A stretch of DNA of 64,000 nucleotides from Chryseobacterium soli (GTDB lineage Bacteria > Bacteroidota > Bacteroidia > Flavobacteriales > Weeksellaceae): the NCBI RefSeq assembly GCF_000737705.1, contig NZ_JPRH01000002.1, forward strand, positions 310,001 through 374,000. Direction: 5' to 3'. Position 1 is the stretch's first letter. Each line of letters opens with the position of its first letter. The translations under genes and the position numbers were made by a program. The notes below the pieces were generated by a model that was not told the origin of the DNA, did no database searches, and saw only the letters and a program-made list of their open reading frames with translations. Positions 46,740-56,112 of this stretch are shown piece by piece.

Positions 46740-48413
46740 ATGGAAGAAGAAAAAAAATCACTCAATTTTATTGAGCAAATTATAGAAGATGATTTGGCAA
46801 ACGGTTTGAAGAGAGATCAGATCCGTTTCCGTTTTCCCCCTGAACCGAATGGTTATCTGCATGTAGGGCATACAAAAGCTATCTGCATTAATTTTGGGCT
46901 GGGTGAAAAATACAATGCTCCTGTAAACCTGCGTTTTGACGATACGAATCCTGAGAAAGAAGAACAGGAATTTGTAGATTCTATTAAAAAAGACGTTGAA
47001 TGGCTGGGTTTCAAGTGGGATAAAGAATTGTATGCATCAGACTACTTCCAGCAGCTTTATGATTGGGCTGTACAACTGATTAAAGAAGGAAAAGCATATG
47101 TAGATGAACAGCCGTCTGAGGTGATTACCGAGCAGAGAAAAAATCCTACCGAACCGGGAGTGGAATCTCCGTTCCGTAACCGTCCTATCGAAGAATCTTT
47201 AGATTTATTTGAAAAGATGAAAAACGGTGAGTTTGAAGAAGGCGCCATGTCTCTTCGTGCGAAAATCGATATGATTTCACCTAACATGAATATGCGTGAT
47301 CCTGTGATGTACAGAATTTTAAAAAGACCTCACCACAGAACCGGGACAGATTGGAAAATTTATCCAATGTACGACTGGGCTCATGGAGAGTCTGATTATT
47401 TAGAGCAAGTTTCACATTCATTGTGTTCTTTAGAATTTGAAAACCACAGGCCATTGTACAACTGGTACTTGGATCAGGTGTATGACGAATCTAAGGTAGC
47501 GCCGAAGCAAAGAGAATTTGCAAGGATGAATGTTTCTTATATGATTACTTCCAAAAGGAAACTGCAAAGGCTTGTTGCTGAAAATGCAGTAACCGGATGG
47601 GATGATCCGAGGATGCCTACGATTTCCGGAATGAGGAGGAAAGGATTTACGCCGACTTCCATCAGGAATTTTATTGAGAAAGTAGGAGTTGCCAAAAGAG
47701 AGAATCTTATTGAGATTCAATTGCTTGATTTCTGTGTGCGTGAAGACCTGAATAAAGTGGCTAAACGTGTGATGGTAGTAGTAGACCCTGTAAAACTGGT
47801 CATTGAAAACTATCCTGAAGGAAATGAAGAATGGCTGGAGACTGAAAATAATCCTGAACAGGAGAATGCAGGAACAAGACAAGTTCCTTTCTCCAGAGAA
47901 TTATATATTGAGCGTGAAGACTTTAAAGAAGAAGCGAACAATAAATTCTTTAGATTAAAAATCGGAGGTGAAGTCCGTTTGAAATCTGCTTACATTATTA
48001 AAGCAGAAAGAGTAGAGAAAGATGAAAATGGGGAAATTACCACCATTTTTGCTACTTACGATGAGAAAAGTAAGTCTGGAAGCGGAACAGAAGAAAGTCT
48101 GAGAAAAGTAAAAGGTACATTACACTGGGTATCTGCAAAACATGCAATTCCTGTGGATGTCAGAATTTACGAAAATTTATTTACGGTAGAACAGCCTGAT
48201 GCTGAGAAAGATGTGGACTTCTTAAGTTTCATTAATCCTGAATCTGTAAAGACTATTCAAGGATTCGCTGAGCCTAATTTAAAAGAAATTGCTGTGGGAG
48301 AACCTCTTCAGTTCCAAAGAATTGGATATTTTACGAAAGATCAGGATTCCACGGATACCAATTTGGTGTTTAACCGTACTGTGACATTAAAAGACTCCTA
48401 TAAGCCGGAGTAA
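46740..48413 (+). CDS. glnS: Glutaminyl-tRNA synthetase
   Basis: 557 aa. Class I signatures PPEPNGYLHVGH (H41-H44) and MITSKRKL (K272 region, KMSKS equivalent), with the GlnRS-specific YDWAHGESDYLEQVSHSLCS. The two C-terminal beta-barrel anticodon-binding domains are complete. Charges tRNA-Gln directly. Monocistronic with its own terminator. Confidence 0.98.
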   Translation: MEEEKKSLNFIEQIIEDDLANGLKRDQIRFRFPPEPNGYLHVGHTKAICINFGLGEKYNAPVNLRFDDTNPEKEEQEFVDSIKKDVEWLGFKWDKELYASDYFQQLYDWAVQLIKEGKAYVDEQPSEVITEQRKNPTEPGVESPFRNRPIEESLDLFEKMKNGEFEEGAMSLRAKIDMISPNMNMRDPVMYRILKRPHHRTGTDWKIYPMYDWAHGESDYLEQVSHSLCSLEFENHRPLYNWYLDQVYDESKVAPKQREFARMNVSYMITSKRKLQRLVAENAVTGWDDPRMPTISGMRRKGFTPTSIRNFIEKVGVAKRENLIEIQLLDFCVREDLNKVAKRVMVVVDPVKLVIENYPEGNEEWLETENNPEQENAGTRQVPFSRELYIEREDFKEEANNKFFRLKIGGEVRLKSAYIIKAERVEKDENGEITTIFATYDEKSKSGSGTEESLRKVKGTLHWVSAKHAIPVDVRIYENLFTVEQPDAEKDVDFLSFINPESVKTIQGFAEPNLKEIAVGEPLQFQRIGYFTKDQDSTDTNLVFNRTVTLKDSYKPE

Positions 48414-48437
48414 AATCTATTTATATTCATATAAAGG

Positions 48438-48470
48438 AACAGGGCTTATTTTGTAAGCCCTGTTTTTTTT
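48438..48470 (+). terminator. Intrinsic terminator of glnS
   Basis: ACAGGGCTTA and TAAGCCCTGT pair around TTTTG, followed by a run of T. Confidence 0.9.
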
Positions 48471-48488
48471 ATTAAAAAAGTTAAAGTT

Positions 48489-49739
48489 GTGAAATTAATA
48501 AGTATATATACAAGTTCATTTAAAGGGCTTTCCAAGGAAAGCTGGATGCTGGCATTAGTAATGCTCATTAACCGATCGGGTTCGATGGTACTTCCGTTTT
48601 TGGGAGTTTATATGATCAGCCAGCTGCATTTTAGTATAGAAAATTCGGGAATTGTTTTAAGCTTTTTCGGGATCGGTTCTGTACTCGGGTCATGGCTGGG
48701 AGGCATGATTACGGATAAAATAGGAGAATACCATGTACAATACCTGAGTTTGCTGCTCAGTGTGCCTTTATTCTGCATGATACCGCTCTTCAGAACGGAA
48801 GTAGGGCTCGCGGGTATTATTCTGGCGCAGAGTATTGTGAGCGAGACTTTCCGTCCTGCCAACTCGGTTGCCATTACCAAATATGCAAAACCTGAAAATA
48901 TCACCAGAGCATTTTCATTAAACCGTATGGCCGTGAATTTAGGTTTTTCTATTGGTCCTGCGTTGGGTGGAATTCTGTCTGCTATTTCATATGAGTTTTT
49001 GTTTTTCAGTAATGCTTTAGGGGCTCTGCTGGCAGGTTTGATGTACATCTGGTTCTTCAGAAAGCGCAATAAATTAGCAGTACGAAAAGCGAAGAAAGTA
49101 AAAGAGGCAATTGTAGTGAAAAAAGAAAATTCACCTTACAAAGATGGTAAATTCATGATTTACTGTGTATGTTGTATGCTGTTTTCCATCTGTTTTTTCC
49201 AGTTATTCAGTACCCTGACGATGTTTTACAAAGATATTGCTCATATAAGCCAGCAGAATATCGGATATATTTTAGGATACAGCGGATTCCTGATTGTTCT
49301 GCTTGAAATGTCATTTGTACAGATTGCAGAAAAGTATTTCAAGCTTGGATTTGCGCTGTTTCTGGGGACATTTCTTTGTGGGTTTTCTTATGCAATGCTG
49401 GCGTTCGATTACAGCATGATTACGCTTATGGTATCGATGACCATCCTTTGTATCGGCGAGATCTGGACGCTGCCTTTTATGGCAACCATTACCGCATTGC
49501 GTTCGGGTAAAAATAATAAAGGAGCCTATATGGGACTTAACGGGATATCGTTTTCCATCGCATTTGTGATCACCCCTTATATAGGAACTTTAATCGCAGA
49601 AAAGTATGGTTTCAATACTTTATGGATAGGAACCGGAGCGCTGGCAGTATTGATTGCCATTGCCTTTTACTTCATCATTCCCTGGATGCTGAAAGATAAA
49701 ACTGCCGATGGTGAAAATGAAGTCAATATTATTAGTTAA
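48489..49739 (+). CDS. Major facilitator superfamily transporter
   Basis: 416 aa from a GTG start at 48489. Twelve hydrophobic helices in two halves with a basic central loop (about 190-215, many Lys). The motif-A-like GSVLGSWLGGMITDKIGEYHV lies between helices 2 and 3, and GFSIGPALGGIL is a motif-C-like antiporter signature of drug exporters. Probably an H+-coupled exporter of small hydrophobic compounds; substrate unknown. Confidence 0.85.
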   Translation: MKLISIYTSSFKGLSKESWMLALVMLINRSGSMVLPFLGVYMISQLHFSIENSGIVLSFFGIGSVLGSWLGGMITDKIGEYHVQYLSLLLSVPLFCMIPLFRTEVGLAGIILAQSIVSETFRPANSVAITKYAKPENITRAFSLNRMAVNLGFSIGPALGGILSAISYEFLFFSNALGALLAGLMYIWFFRKRNKLAVRKAKKVKEAIVVKKENSPYKDGKFMIYCVCCMLFSICFFQLFSTLTMFYKDIAHISQQNIGYILGYSGFLIVLLEMSFVQIAEKYFKLGFALFLGTFLCGFSYAMLAFDYSMITLMVSMTILCIGEIWTLPFMATITALRSGKNNKGAYMGLNGISFSIAFVITPYIGTLIAEKYGFNTLWIGTGALAVLIAIAFYFIIPWMLKDKTADGENEVNIIS

Positions 49740-49763
49740 TACGGAAGTTTACCTATAATCAAT

Positions 49764-49796
49764 AAAAAACAGGACCCGTTGCAGGTCCTGTTTTTT
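49764..49796. terminator. Bidirectional terminator
   Basis: AAAAAACAGGACC and GGTCCTGTTTTTT pair around CGTTGCA (approximately 49764-49796), between convergent MFS and oleate hydratase genes. Confidence 0.9.
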
Positions 49797-49815
49797 GTTT
49801 AAGCATGAATATAAG

Positions 49816-51756
49816 TTAGCTTTTTACTCCCTTAATCCAGTCCTGGAACTTATTGATCTGTTCCATAAAAAAAGACTCATGTTCTTCTTTTTCTTCAGGA
49901 CGGTCTACCAGGATATGTTCATAATAACTTCCTTTCAGAATTTTTCTTAAAATGCCCTCTCCAAGGAATGGCTGATAGTCATTCAATGCCTGAGTTGCTT
50001 TCAGTAAATGGCGGATGTCATATTGAAGTGGATTAATATCCGGTACCTGTTTGTTAAGGTTGAGAAGAGTATACACTGCAATTCTTCCTGTTCTCACAGA
50101 ACTTTCCATGGTAAATACCACATCATTATTGGTTTCCACAAACTGTCCAACCAATCCTAAATTGGTACAGCCTTCAGGAACGACTCTTGGACGGTCACCT
50201 TTCGCTCTCGGCATAAACATGGACGTGATATACGGCATAAATGCAGTACGTACAATCGTATTTTCTACCACATTATCAAGCTTATCAGTAAGACCGAGAT
50301 GATGACAAAGCTCAGCTAAAATTTCATCTCCGGTACATTCCGGCATTGTTTTTTTGATGTAATTTCCTTCTTTATCCATCAGCAGGGCATATACCCAAAC
50401 CACTAAAATATCATCGGGTTGCGTAGGATAGTGCGGCTGTCTGTTGCAGGTAAAACTCATGACCCAGTTAGAGTCTGTTACCGTAATAATTCCTCCTGTA
50501 GCGGTTTTTCCGGAATAAGGATCATTAACGCATAATTCCTTTAATTTCTCTGTAAAGGCAGAAGGACGACACGTTAACGTTGCAGATTCCCATGAAGATT
50601 TTTCAATATTACTGCAGAATTTTTCAGGATGTCCGAATACTTCAGATTTGGCAGCCAGGTTTTTCCATAATTTCCAGCCGGCACTTTGTCCGCTGGTGGA
50701 GTTATCAATCTCAATGATAGGAACCGTTTTATTATCCCCATAAAAGGTATTTTCCGTCATAGAACCTGTTGTTACGATCACATAATCTTCTTTACCTACA
50801 GGAATTTTCACTTCTTTACCATCCTGTTCCGTAATGATACCTTCTACTGTTTTTCCTTCTGTATTGATGTGGATATCCAGATCTTTTACCAACGTATTCA
50901 GCTGGATCTGTACTCCTTTTTCAATAAGGAAATTCTTCAGTGGAGTGACAAATGTATCATACTGATTGTATTTAGGGAACACCAAGCAAGAGAAGTCTTT
51001 CATTCCGTCTATTGCGTGCAGGAACTTATGCATATACAGTTTTAATTCCAGTAAACTGTGCCAGTTTTCGAAAGCAAACATGGAACGCCAGAAGAACCAG
51101 AAATTACTATTAAGGAAAGTTTCATTGAAATAATCTTCAATCGTAAGATCATCAAGATCCTCTTTTTTCTTTAATAAAAGCTTTACAATAGCCAGCTGGT
51201 CTTTTTTCTCCAACCCGAATTTGCTAAAATCCTTTATCTCTCCCTGATTATGAATCAGTCTCGCTTTAGAATAGTTGGGATCATTATCATTAATCAATCG
51301 GTACTCGTCCAAGACACTGTAAGGAGCCGGAAGTTCCAATGCGGGAATATCCTGAAACAGATCCCAAAGGTTTTCATACGTCATATCCATTTCACGGCCT
51401 CCACGGATGATGTAGCCGTCTTCAGGATTTCCGGCGCCATCCAAAGATCCGCCTTCTACATTCAACTGGTCCAGGAAGATGATGTTTTTGCCGGGCACAT
51501 GACCATCCCGGATAAAATAATATGCTGCGGACATCCCTGCAATACCGCTTCCAACAATATAAATTTTACTGTTTTCATAGGATTTTGTAGGAATTCCTTT
51601 ATTACGCTGGTAGTTTCCGATTTGGTCTGAAAAAGGCATTGTTTTTTCAGGGGTGTTAATCTGAACTTCTTTGCTTGAATCCGGTTCGTGGTTTACTTTT
51701 CCGAACTCAGTAGAAGCATTTAAAACTTTTTCGAATTTTGAATTGATTATACTCAT
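49816..51756 (-). CDS. ohyA: Oleate hydratase (FAD-dependent fatty-acid double-bond hydratase)
   Basis: 646 aa, the same length as the characterised Elizabethkingia meningoseptica enzyme. FAD-binding [16 protein letters not shown] near residue 65, the RGGREMD loop with catalytic E122, and Y241 fall exactly at the published catalytic positions. Adds water to the cis-9 double bond of oleate to give 10-hydroxystearate, which detoxifies antimicrobial unsaturated fatty acids at the membrane. The AraC regulator lies 88 bp upstream on the same strand, with an operator-like repeat between. Confidence 0.96.
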   Translation of the reverse strand: MSIINSKFEKVLNASTEFGKVNHEPDSSKEVQINTPEKTMPFSDQIGNYQRNKGIPTKSYENSKIYIVGSGIAGMSAAYYFIRDGHVPGKNIIFLDQLNVEGGSLDGAGNPEDGYIIRGGREMDMTYENLWDLFQDIPALELPAPYSVLDEYRLINDNDPNYSKARLIHNQGEIKDFSKFGLEKKDQLAIVKLLLKKKEDLDDLTIEDYFNETFLNSNFWFFWRSMFAFENWHSLLELKLYMHKFLHAIDGMKDFSCLVFPKYNQYDTFVTPLKNFLIEKGVQIQLNTLVKDLDIHINTEGKTVEGIITEQDGKEVKIPVGKEDYVIVTTGSMTENTFYGDNKTVPIIEIDNSTSGQSAGWKLWKNLAAKSEVFGHPEKFCSNIEKSSWESATLTCRPSAFTEKLKELCVNDPYSGKTATGGIITVTDSNWVMSFTCNRQPHYPTQPDDILVVWVYALLMDKEGNYIKKTMPECTGDEILAELCHHLGLTDKLDNVVENTIVRTAFMPYITSMFMPRAKGDRPRVVPEGCTNLGLVGQFVETNNDVVFTMESSVRTGRIAVYTLLNLNKQVPDINPLQYDIRHLLKATQALNDYQPFLGEGILRKILKGSYYEHILVDRPEEKEEHESFFMEQINKFQDWIKGVKS

Positions 51757-51780
51757 TTTGTATTGTTTTAATTAACAATA

Positions 51781-51838
51781 TAAAGGTACCTCCATTCAGC
51801 AGTGATCTTATGTCCCTAATGTCAGAATTGTCGTCCCC
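51781..51838 (-). promoter_or_regulatory. ohyA promoter region with 21-bp-spaced direct repeat
   Basis: On the plus strand GTCCC occurs at 51812-51816 and 51833-51837, exactly 21 bp apart, the half-site spacing of AraC/XylS activators. Downstream for ohyA (minus strand) is TACCTTTA (51788-51781), one mismatch from TAnnTTTG. Confidence 0.45.
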
Positions 51839-51844
51839 AAATTC

Positions 51845-52723
51845 TTAGGACTGTATGTTTTCTTTGTTGCGGTATTCGGAAGGTGAGCAGGAAGTATGTT
51901 TTTTAAAGAAACGGCCGAACGCAGATGCCGAATTAAACTGTAATTCAAAAGCAATCTCAGAGATCGTAATGGCGGAATTCCCAAGCATAATGTAAGCTTC
52001 TTTCAGTAATATTTCATCAATCACCTGATGAGGTGTTTTTCCGCTTGCCTTTTTCACGACTTCTATCAGATATTTACTGGAAACAAAGAGCTTATCAGCA
52101 TACAGCTGCACCGTTCTGTACTGCCGGATATTTTCCTGTACAAGCCTATTAAATCTAAGGTAAAGATCTTTTTTTGCGTCTTCCTGGTCAGGATAGATAT
52201 GCTGTTCCCGGTTAATGATTTCTGCAACTTCCAATAACAGATTAAAAATAATGGTACGGATGATTTCTTCTGTAAATTTACCATTCTCTTTTGATTTTTT
52301 TTCCAGGTATTCAAGTAGGGTAACCAGCTGTGAAGCATTTTTATCACAAGTAGTGGCAATGCTGTAGGATCCTTTGCAGAAGATATTCATTTTCTCAATA
52401 ATGAAAGGATTGGATATATTTTTAAGCAGGAAATTTTTATCAAAAAACAGTAATTTCATCTTAAAATCCTTACTGGTTTCTACAAAACGGACAATGGTGG
52501 AAGGAGCTGCGATAAGAAAAGTGTTGCTTCCGATATGGTATTTTTCATTATCTATTTCAATAGTTACTTTTCCTGCAATACAAACACATAATGCGTAATA
52601 ATCCATTCTGAAAGGAGCATCAGGGAAATTAAAAATGGGTTTTCCGGATGAAATATAGTAAGATTGGCGGCAGTCAATGCTGTAAAATGATAGGGTATCA
52701 TGTAAATTTTCGTAGGTTACCAT
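51845..52723 (-). CDS. AraC-family regulator next to ohyA
   Basis: 292 aa. N-terminal cupin-like sensor domain (about 1-140; CVCIAGKVTIEIDNEKYHIG) and two C-terminal helix-turn-helices (YADKLFVSSKYLIEVVKKASG; ISEIAFELQFNSASAFGRFFKKHTSCSPSEYR). The last motif is a good match to the AraC signature. By position it probably controls oleate hydratase in response to a fatty acid (inference). Confidence 0.85.
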   Translation of the reverse strand: MVTYENLHDTLSFYSIDCRQSYYISSGKPIFNFPDAPFRMDYYALCVCIAGKVTIEIDNEKYHIGSNTFLIAAPSTIVRFVETSKDFKMKLLFFDKNFLLKNISNPFIIEKMNIFCKGSYSIATTCDKNASQLVTLLEYLEKKSKENGKFTEEIIRTIIFNLLLEVAEIINREQHIYPDQEDAKKDLYLRFNRLVQENIRQYRTVQLYADKLFVSSKYLIEVVKKASGKTPHQVIDEILLKEAYIMLGNSAITISEIAFELQFNSASAFGRFFKKHTSCSPSEYRNKENIQS

Positions 52724-52861
52724 CTTAAGAATTGATTTGATTTAGCGAATTGATCTGGAATATACAATTATAGCATAGCTGTTACTGCAATTTACGAATT
52801 TATTAAAGCTTTTTCGAATGATTATATTGAAATATTTCATGTATTGAAACATTTTTAAATA

Positions 52862-52900
52862 AAATAAATCCGTCTCACAACCAATGAGACGGATTTATTT
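52862..52900 (-). terminator. Terminator of the metallo-beta-lactamase gene
   Basis: AAATAAATCCGTCTCA (52862-52877) and TGAGACGGATTTATTT (52885-52900) are perfect reverse complements with a 7-nt loop, 43 bp after the gene. Confidence 0.75.
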
Positions 52901-52942
52901 AGATCGATAAGATGGTTTAATTATATCTTTATAAAATATGTT

Positions 52943-53701
52943 TTATTTAGTTTTAAACAAATTAATCGTATACTCAAGCAATTTGCTGTTTCCATAATCT
53001 CCATGCCCCGGAATAATGATTTTCACATTGGGATATTGCTTCTTAATTTTTTCTACTGTCCCGGACCAGGCCGTAACATTTGCATCTCCTAGATATCCTT
53101 TGGTCGCATTTATTTCTTTGATCAGGCAGCCTCCGAACATGATATTTTCGCTGGGGAAATATCCTATAACATTATCTTTGGTATGTCCTTCCCCGAAAAA
53201 TCTGGCAATAACGTCTTTATTACCAAGTTTTAGTACCATAGCATCATTAAAACTGTTTTTGGGAACGGTAACATGATGTTCTTTAGCCAGTTCTACTGTT
53301 TTTACAGATGCATAAGAGGGGATATGATGATCATCAAACGCTTTAAGACCTCCCAGGCAATCCTCGTGAAAATGAGTCGGAATAATGGCCTTTATCTTAC
53401 AGTTAAGAGTTCCGGTTACCCATTGGATCAGCTCTTCAGAACTTTTATCCTTGGTGGTTGTATCAAAAATAATTGTTTCATTATTGTTCCTTACAATCAA
53501 ACCATTGCAGGAAACATTTCCAAAATCCTGAGTTTTTAGATAAGAAGTATGTTCATATGAGTTTTCAGAAATTTGAGTTATAGTTAGATCATTCGATTGG
53601 TATACAACCTTAGGCTGGAAAGATTCTTTTTTTTGAGAATTGCAATTCAATACAGTTAAAGAGCATACAATGATGAATAAAGTTCTTATAATCAATTTCA
53701 T
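52943..53701 (-). CDS. Subclass B1-type metallo-beta-lactamase, lipoprotein signal
   Basis: 252 aa. Signal region ends VLNC (Cys20), so membrane-anchored rather than freely periplasmic. All six B1 zinc ligands are present: H110, H112 and D114 in THFHED; H173 in GEGHTKDN; C192 in GGCLIKE; H233 in PGHG. K195, the substrate-carboxylate Lys of B1 enzymes, is also present. The residue after the HxHxD aspartate is Cys115 where most B1 enzymes have Arg. Likely hydrolyses beta-lactams including carbapenems, but untested. It is clearly different from the IND, CGB and BlaB types I recall. Confidence 0.88.
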   Translation of the reverse strand: MKLIIRTLFIIVCSLTVLNCNSQKKESFQPKVVYQSNDLTITQISENSYEHTSYLKTQDFGNVSCNGLIVRNNNETIIFDTTTKDKSSEELIQWVTGTLNCKIKAIIPTHFHEDCLGGLKAFDDHHIPSYASVKTVELAKEHHVTVPKNSFNDAMVLKLGNKDVIARFFGEGHTKDNVIGYFPSENIMFGGCLIKEINATKGYLGDANVTAWSGTVEKIKKQYPNVKIIIPGHGDYGNSKLLEYTINLFKTK

Positions 53702-53938
53702 TTTTCGATTTTTTTGATAAGATTTTGTTACCGGAATTATACTATTGAAATACGATATGCATTGAACGAAAACTTAATTTCGAACACAAATCGTAAATAT
53801 TTTTAATTGGACTAAATTATTGAAAAATGGCCAAATTGGAAAGGCTGAATAAGAAAATTTACGAAAAATTCATATGATAATTCCCCCTATTTTCCGGTAT
53901 GATATGAAGGATGAAATCTTATCTCGTAAAACGAAAAA

Positions 53939-54904
53939 TTATTGTTGTAAAAGAATATTTTTGACGATCAAGTCAGCGTGCATCCTTGAGTTTTCGATAA
54001 ACCATAGATGGGTATCCTTACCCCCGCAAACCACGCCTGCCAGGTATAGATTTTTAACATTGGTTTCCATAGTTTCAGAATTGTAAACCGGGTTCAGGCA
54101 GTCTCCCTGAAGATCAATTCCTGAATTTCTTAAAAAATCGAAATCAGGAAGGTATCCGGTCATGGCCAATACAAAATCATTTTCAATTTCATGGATCTGA
54201 TGATGTTCGTCCCTAAAAACAACAGTGTGTTCTTTGATTTCTATAAGCTCTGAATTAAAATGAGCGGTAATGCTTCTTTCAGCAATTCTATTTTCAATGT
54301 CTGGCTTCACCCAATATTTTACATTCTTTGAAATCTCAGAATGACGGATAATCATCGTTACCTGAGCTCCCTTCCGGTACGTTTCCAGTGCTGCATCCAC
54401 TGCTGAATTGCTGGAACCCACCACCACTATTTTTTGTCTGGCATAAGGATAAGGTTCCGTATAATAATGTTTTACTTTCGGAAGATGTTCTCCGGGAATA
54501 TTCATTGTGTTCGGAATGTCATAAAATCCTGTCGAAATAATTACATTCCTGGCCTGATAAGTTGATTTTGTCGTTTCAATATCAAAAAGATCATTGTTTT
54601 TTGAAATCTTCAGGACCTTTTCATACAGATGAATGTTGAGGTCTTTTTGCCGGGCAATGCCCTGATAATATTCCAGTGCATCCTGTCTGCCGGGTTTGGG
54701 AGCAGTCGATATAAAAGGAGTGTTGTCAATTTCCAGTTTCTCAGCTGTAGAAAAAAACCGCATGTATAAAGGATAATTGTATAATGAATTGACGATGGTT
54801 CCTTTTTCTACAATTACATAGGTAAGATTGTTTTTTTTAGCTTCAAGAGCACAGTTGAGACCGATGGGACCGGCTCCGACAATGAGAATATCTAACACTT
54901 CCAT
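53939..54904 (-). CDS. YpdA-family NAD(P)H:disulfide reductase
   Basis: 321 aa from ATG 54904; a frame open to 55039 would add 45 residues that overlap the divergent EVE-domain gene. FAD-binding GAGPIG at residues 10-15, MRFFSTAEKLEI, STGFYDIPNTMNIPGE and a second nucleotide site VVVGSSNSAVDAALE match YpdA, the putative bacillithiol disulfide reductase, which lacks a CxxC redox pair, as here. Suggests the cell uses bacillithiol or a similar low-molecular-weight thiol. Confidence 0.9.
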   Translation of the reverse strand: MEVLDILIVGAGPIGLNCALEAKKNNLTYVIVEKGTIVNSLYNYPLYMRFFSTAEKLEIDNTPFISTAPKPGRQDALEYYQGIARQKDLNIHLYEKVLKISKNNDLFDIETTKSTYQARNVIISTGFYDIPNTMNIPGEHLPKVKHYYTEPYPYARQKIVVVGSSNSAVDAALETYRKGAQVTMIIRHSEISKNVKYWVKPDIENRIAERSITAHFNSELIEIKEHTVVFRDEHHQIHEIENDFVLAMTGYLPDFDFLRNSGIDLQGDCLNPVYNSETMETNVKNLYLAGVVCGGKDTHLWFIENSRMHADLIVKNILLQQ

Positions 54905-54961
54905 GATGCTAAGATATTGAAAAACTTGCTTATCTTTCATTGAAATTATGAATATCAGGAA

Positions 54962-55375
54962 ATGAAATATTATATAGCTGTTGCCTCCAAAGATCATGTT
55001 GAAAAAGGAGTAGAAGGCGGATTCATGCAGGCGAATCACGGAAAAGCAGCTTCCTTACAAAGACTTAAAACCGGAGATTGGATTATTTTTTACTCACCCA
55101 AACGGTATTTTGAGAAAGATGAAAAATGCCAGTGTTTTACGGCAATAGGGGAGATTAAAGATGAAGAAATGTACCAGGGCGTAATGATGTCTTCGGATTT
55201 CCAGCCGTTTCGCAGAAATGTACATTTTTATGAATGTGCAGAAACATCGATTATTCCTCTTATTGAACAATTAGATTTCATTGCTGATAAAAAGAAATGG
55301 GGCTTTTCTTTTCGGTTTGGGTTTTTAGAAATTCCTGAAAAAGATTTTCAATTCATTAAAAATAGAATGCTGTAA
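54962..55375 (+). CDS. EVE-domain protein
   Basis: 137 aa. The N-terminus MKYYIAVASKDHVEKGVEGGF, the GDWIIFYSP core and FRRNVHFYECAE fit the EVE (PUA-like) fold, which binds modified bases in nucleic acids. Role unknown; in many bacteria such proteins are small stand-alone domains. Divergent from the YpdA-like gene with 57 bp between starts. Confidence 0.85.
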   Translation: MKYYIAVASKDHVEKGVEGGFMQANHGKAASLQRLKTGDWIIFYSPKRYFEKDEKCQCFTAIGEIKDEEMYQGVMMSSDFQPFRRNVHFYECAETSIIPLIEQLDFIADKKKWGFSFRFGFLEIPEKDFQFIKNRML

Positions 55376-55470
55376 GTTTTAGAAAATCAGGATTTTAATG
55401 TGAATTTCAATATGATATATGTTGAAAGCTGGCATCAGTTTTGGTGCCTGTTATCATTAAATGGTCAAAA

Positions 55471-56112
55471 ATGAAAAAATTAATCACTTCCATATTTGTA
55501 ATCAGTCTTGTCATTGCCTGTAAGAAAAATCCGGAGCAGAAAGTTACCCAAACGGGAGATTCCACGGCTCAGATAAAAACAGAAACCAACATTGAATTTC
55601 AAAATAAAACAATGAAGGAAGTCGCTTTACAGAAAACCAATAATGATATTTTAAAAGCGCTGAAAGCTAAGGATTATAAAACGTTTGCCTCTTTTATCCA
55701 TCCTGAAAAAGGAATCACTTTTTCTATGTATGCCTTTATAAACCCAAAGGAAGACAAACATTTTTCCAAAGCTGAATTTGAACAATTTCAACCTACGAAA
55801 ACCCTGTTTACCTGGGGAGCACATGATGGCTCAGGTGATGCCTATAAAGTGACAATCAATGAATATTTAAACCAGTGGGTATTCTCCAAAGACTTTACAT
55901 CAGGTAAGTATTCAGTCAATACCTTTCAGGGAAAAGGCAATTCATTGAATAATCTTAAAGAGATGTATCCTAAAAAAGACTTCACCGAAAATTATATAAA
56001 AGGCACTGAAAAGAATGGCGAAATGGATTGGAAAACGCTCCGGTTCGTGTTTGATGAATTTCAGGGTAAATACTACCTGATCGCCGTCATTAACGATCAA
56101 TGGACTATTTAA
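55471..56112 (+). CDS. Uncharacterised lipoprotein
   Basis: 213 aa from ATG 55471; a TTG at 55441 would add ten residues before the signal peptide. Lipobox LVIAC (Cys17). The mature part includes NDILKALKAKDYKTFASFIHPEKG, a helix-then-sheet arrangement resembling NTF2-like domains, and ends in FDEFQGKYYLIAVINDQWTI. No enzyme motif. Its 3' end overlaps the convergent glycosyltransferase by 8 bp. Confidence 0.7.
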   Translation: MKKLITSIFVISLVIACKKNPEQKVTQTGDSTAQIKTETNIEFQNKTMKEVALQKTNNDILKALKAKDYKTFASFIHPEKGITFSMYAFINPKEDKHFSKAEFEQFQPTKTLFTWGAHDGSGDAYKVTINEYLNQWVFSKDFTSGKYSVNTFQGKGNSLNNLKEMYPKKDFTENYIKGTEKNGEMDWKTLRFVFDEFQGKYYLIAVINDQWTI

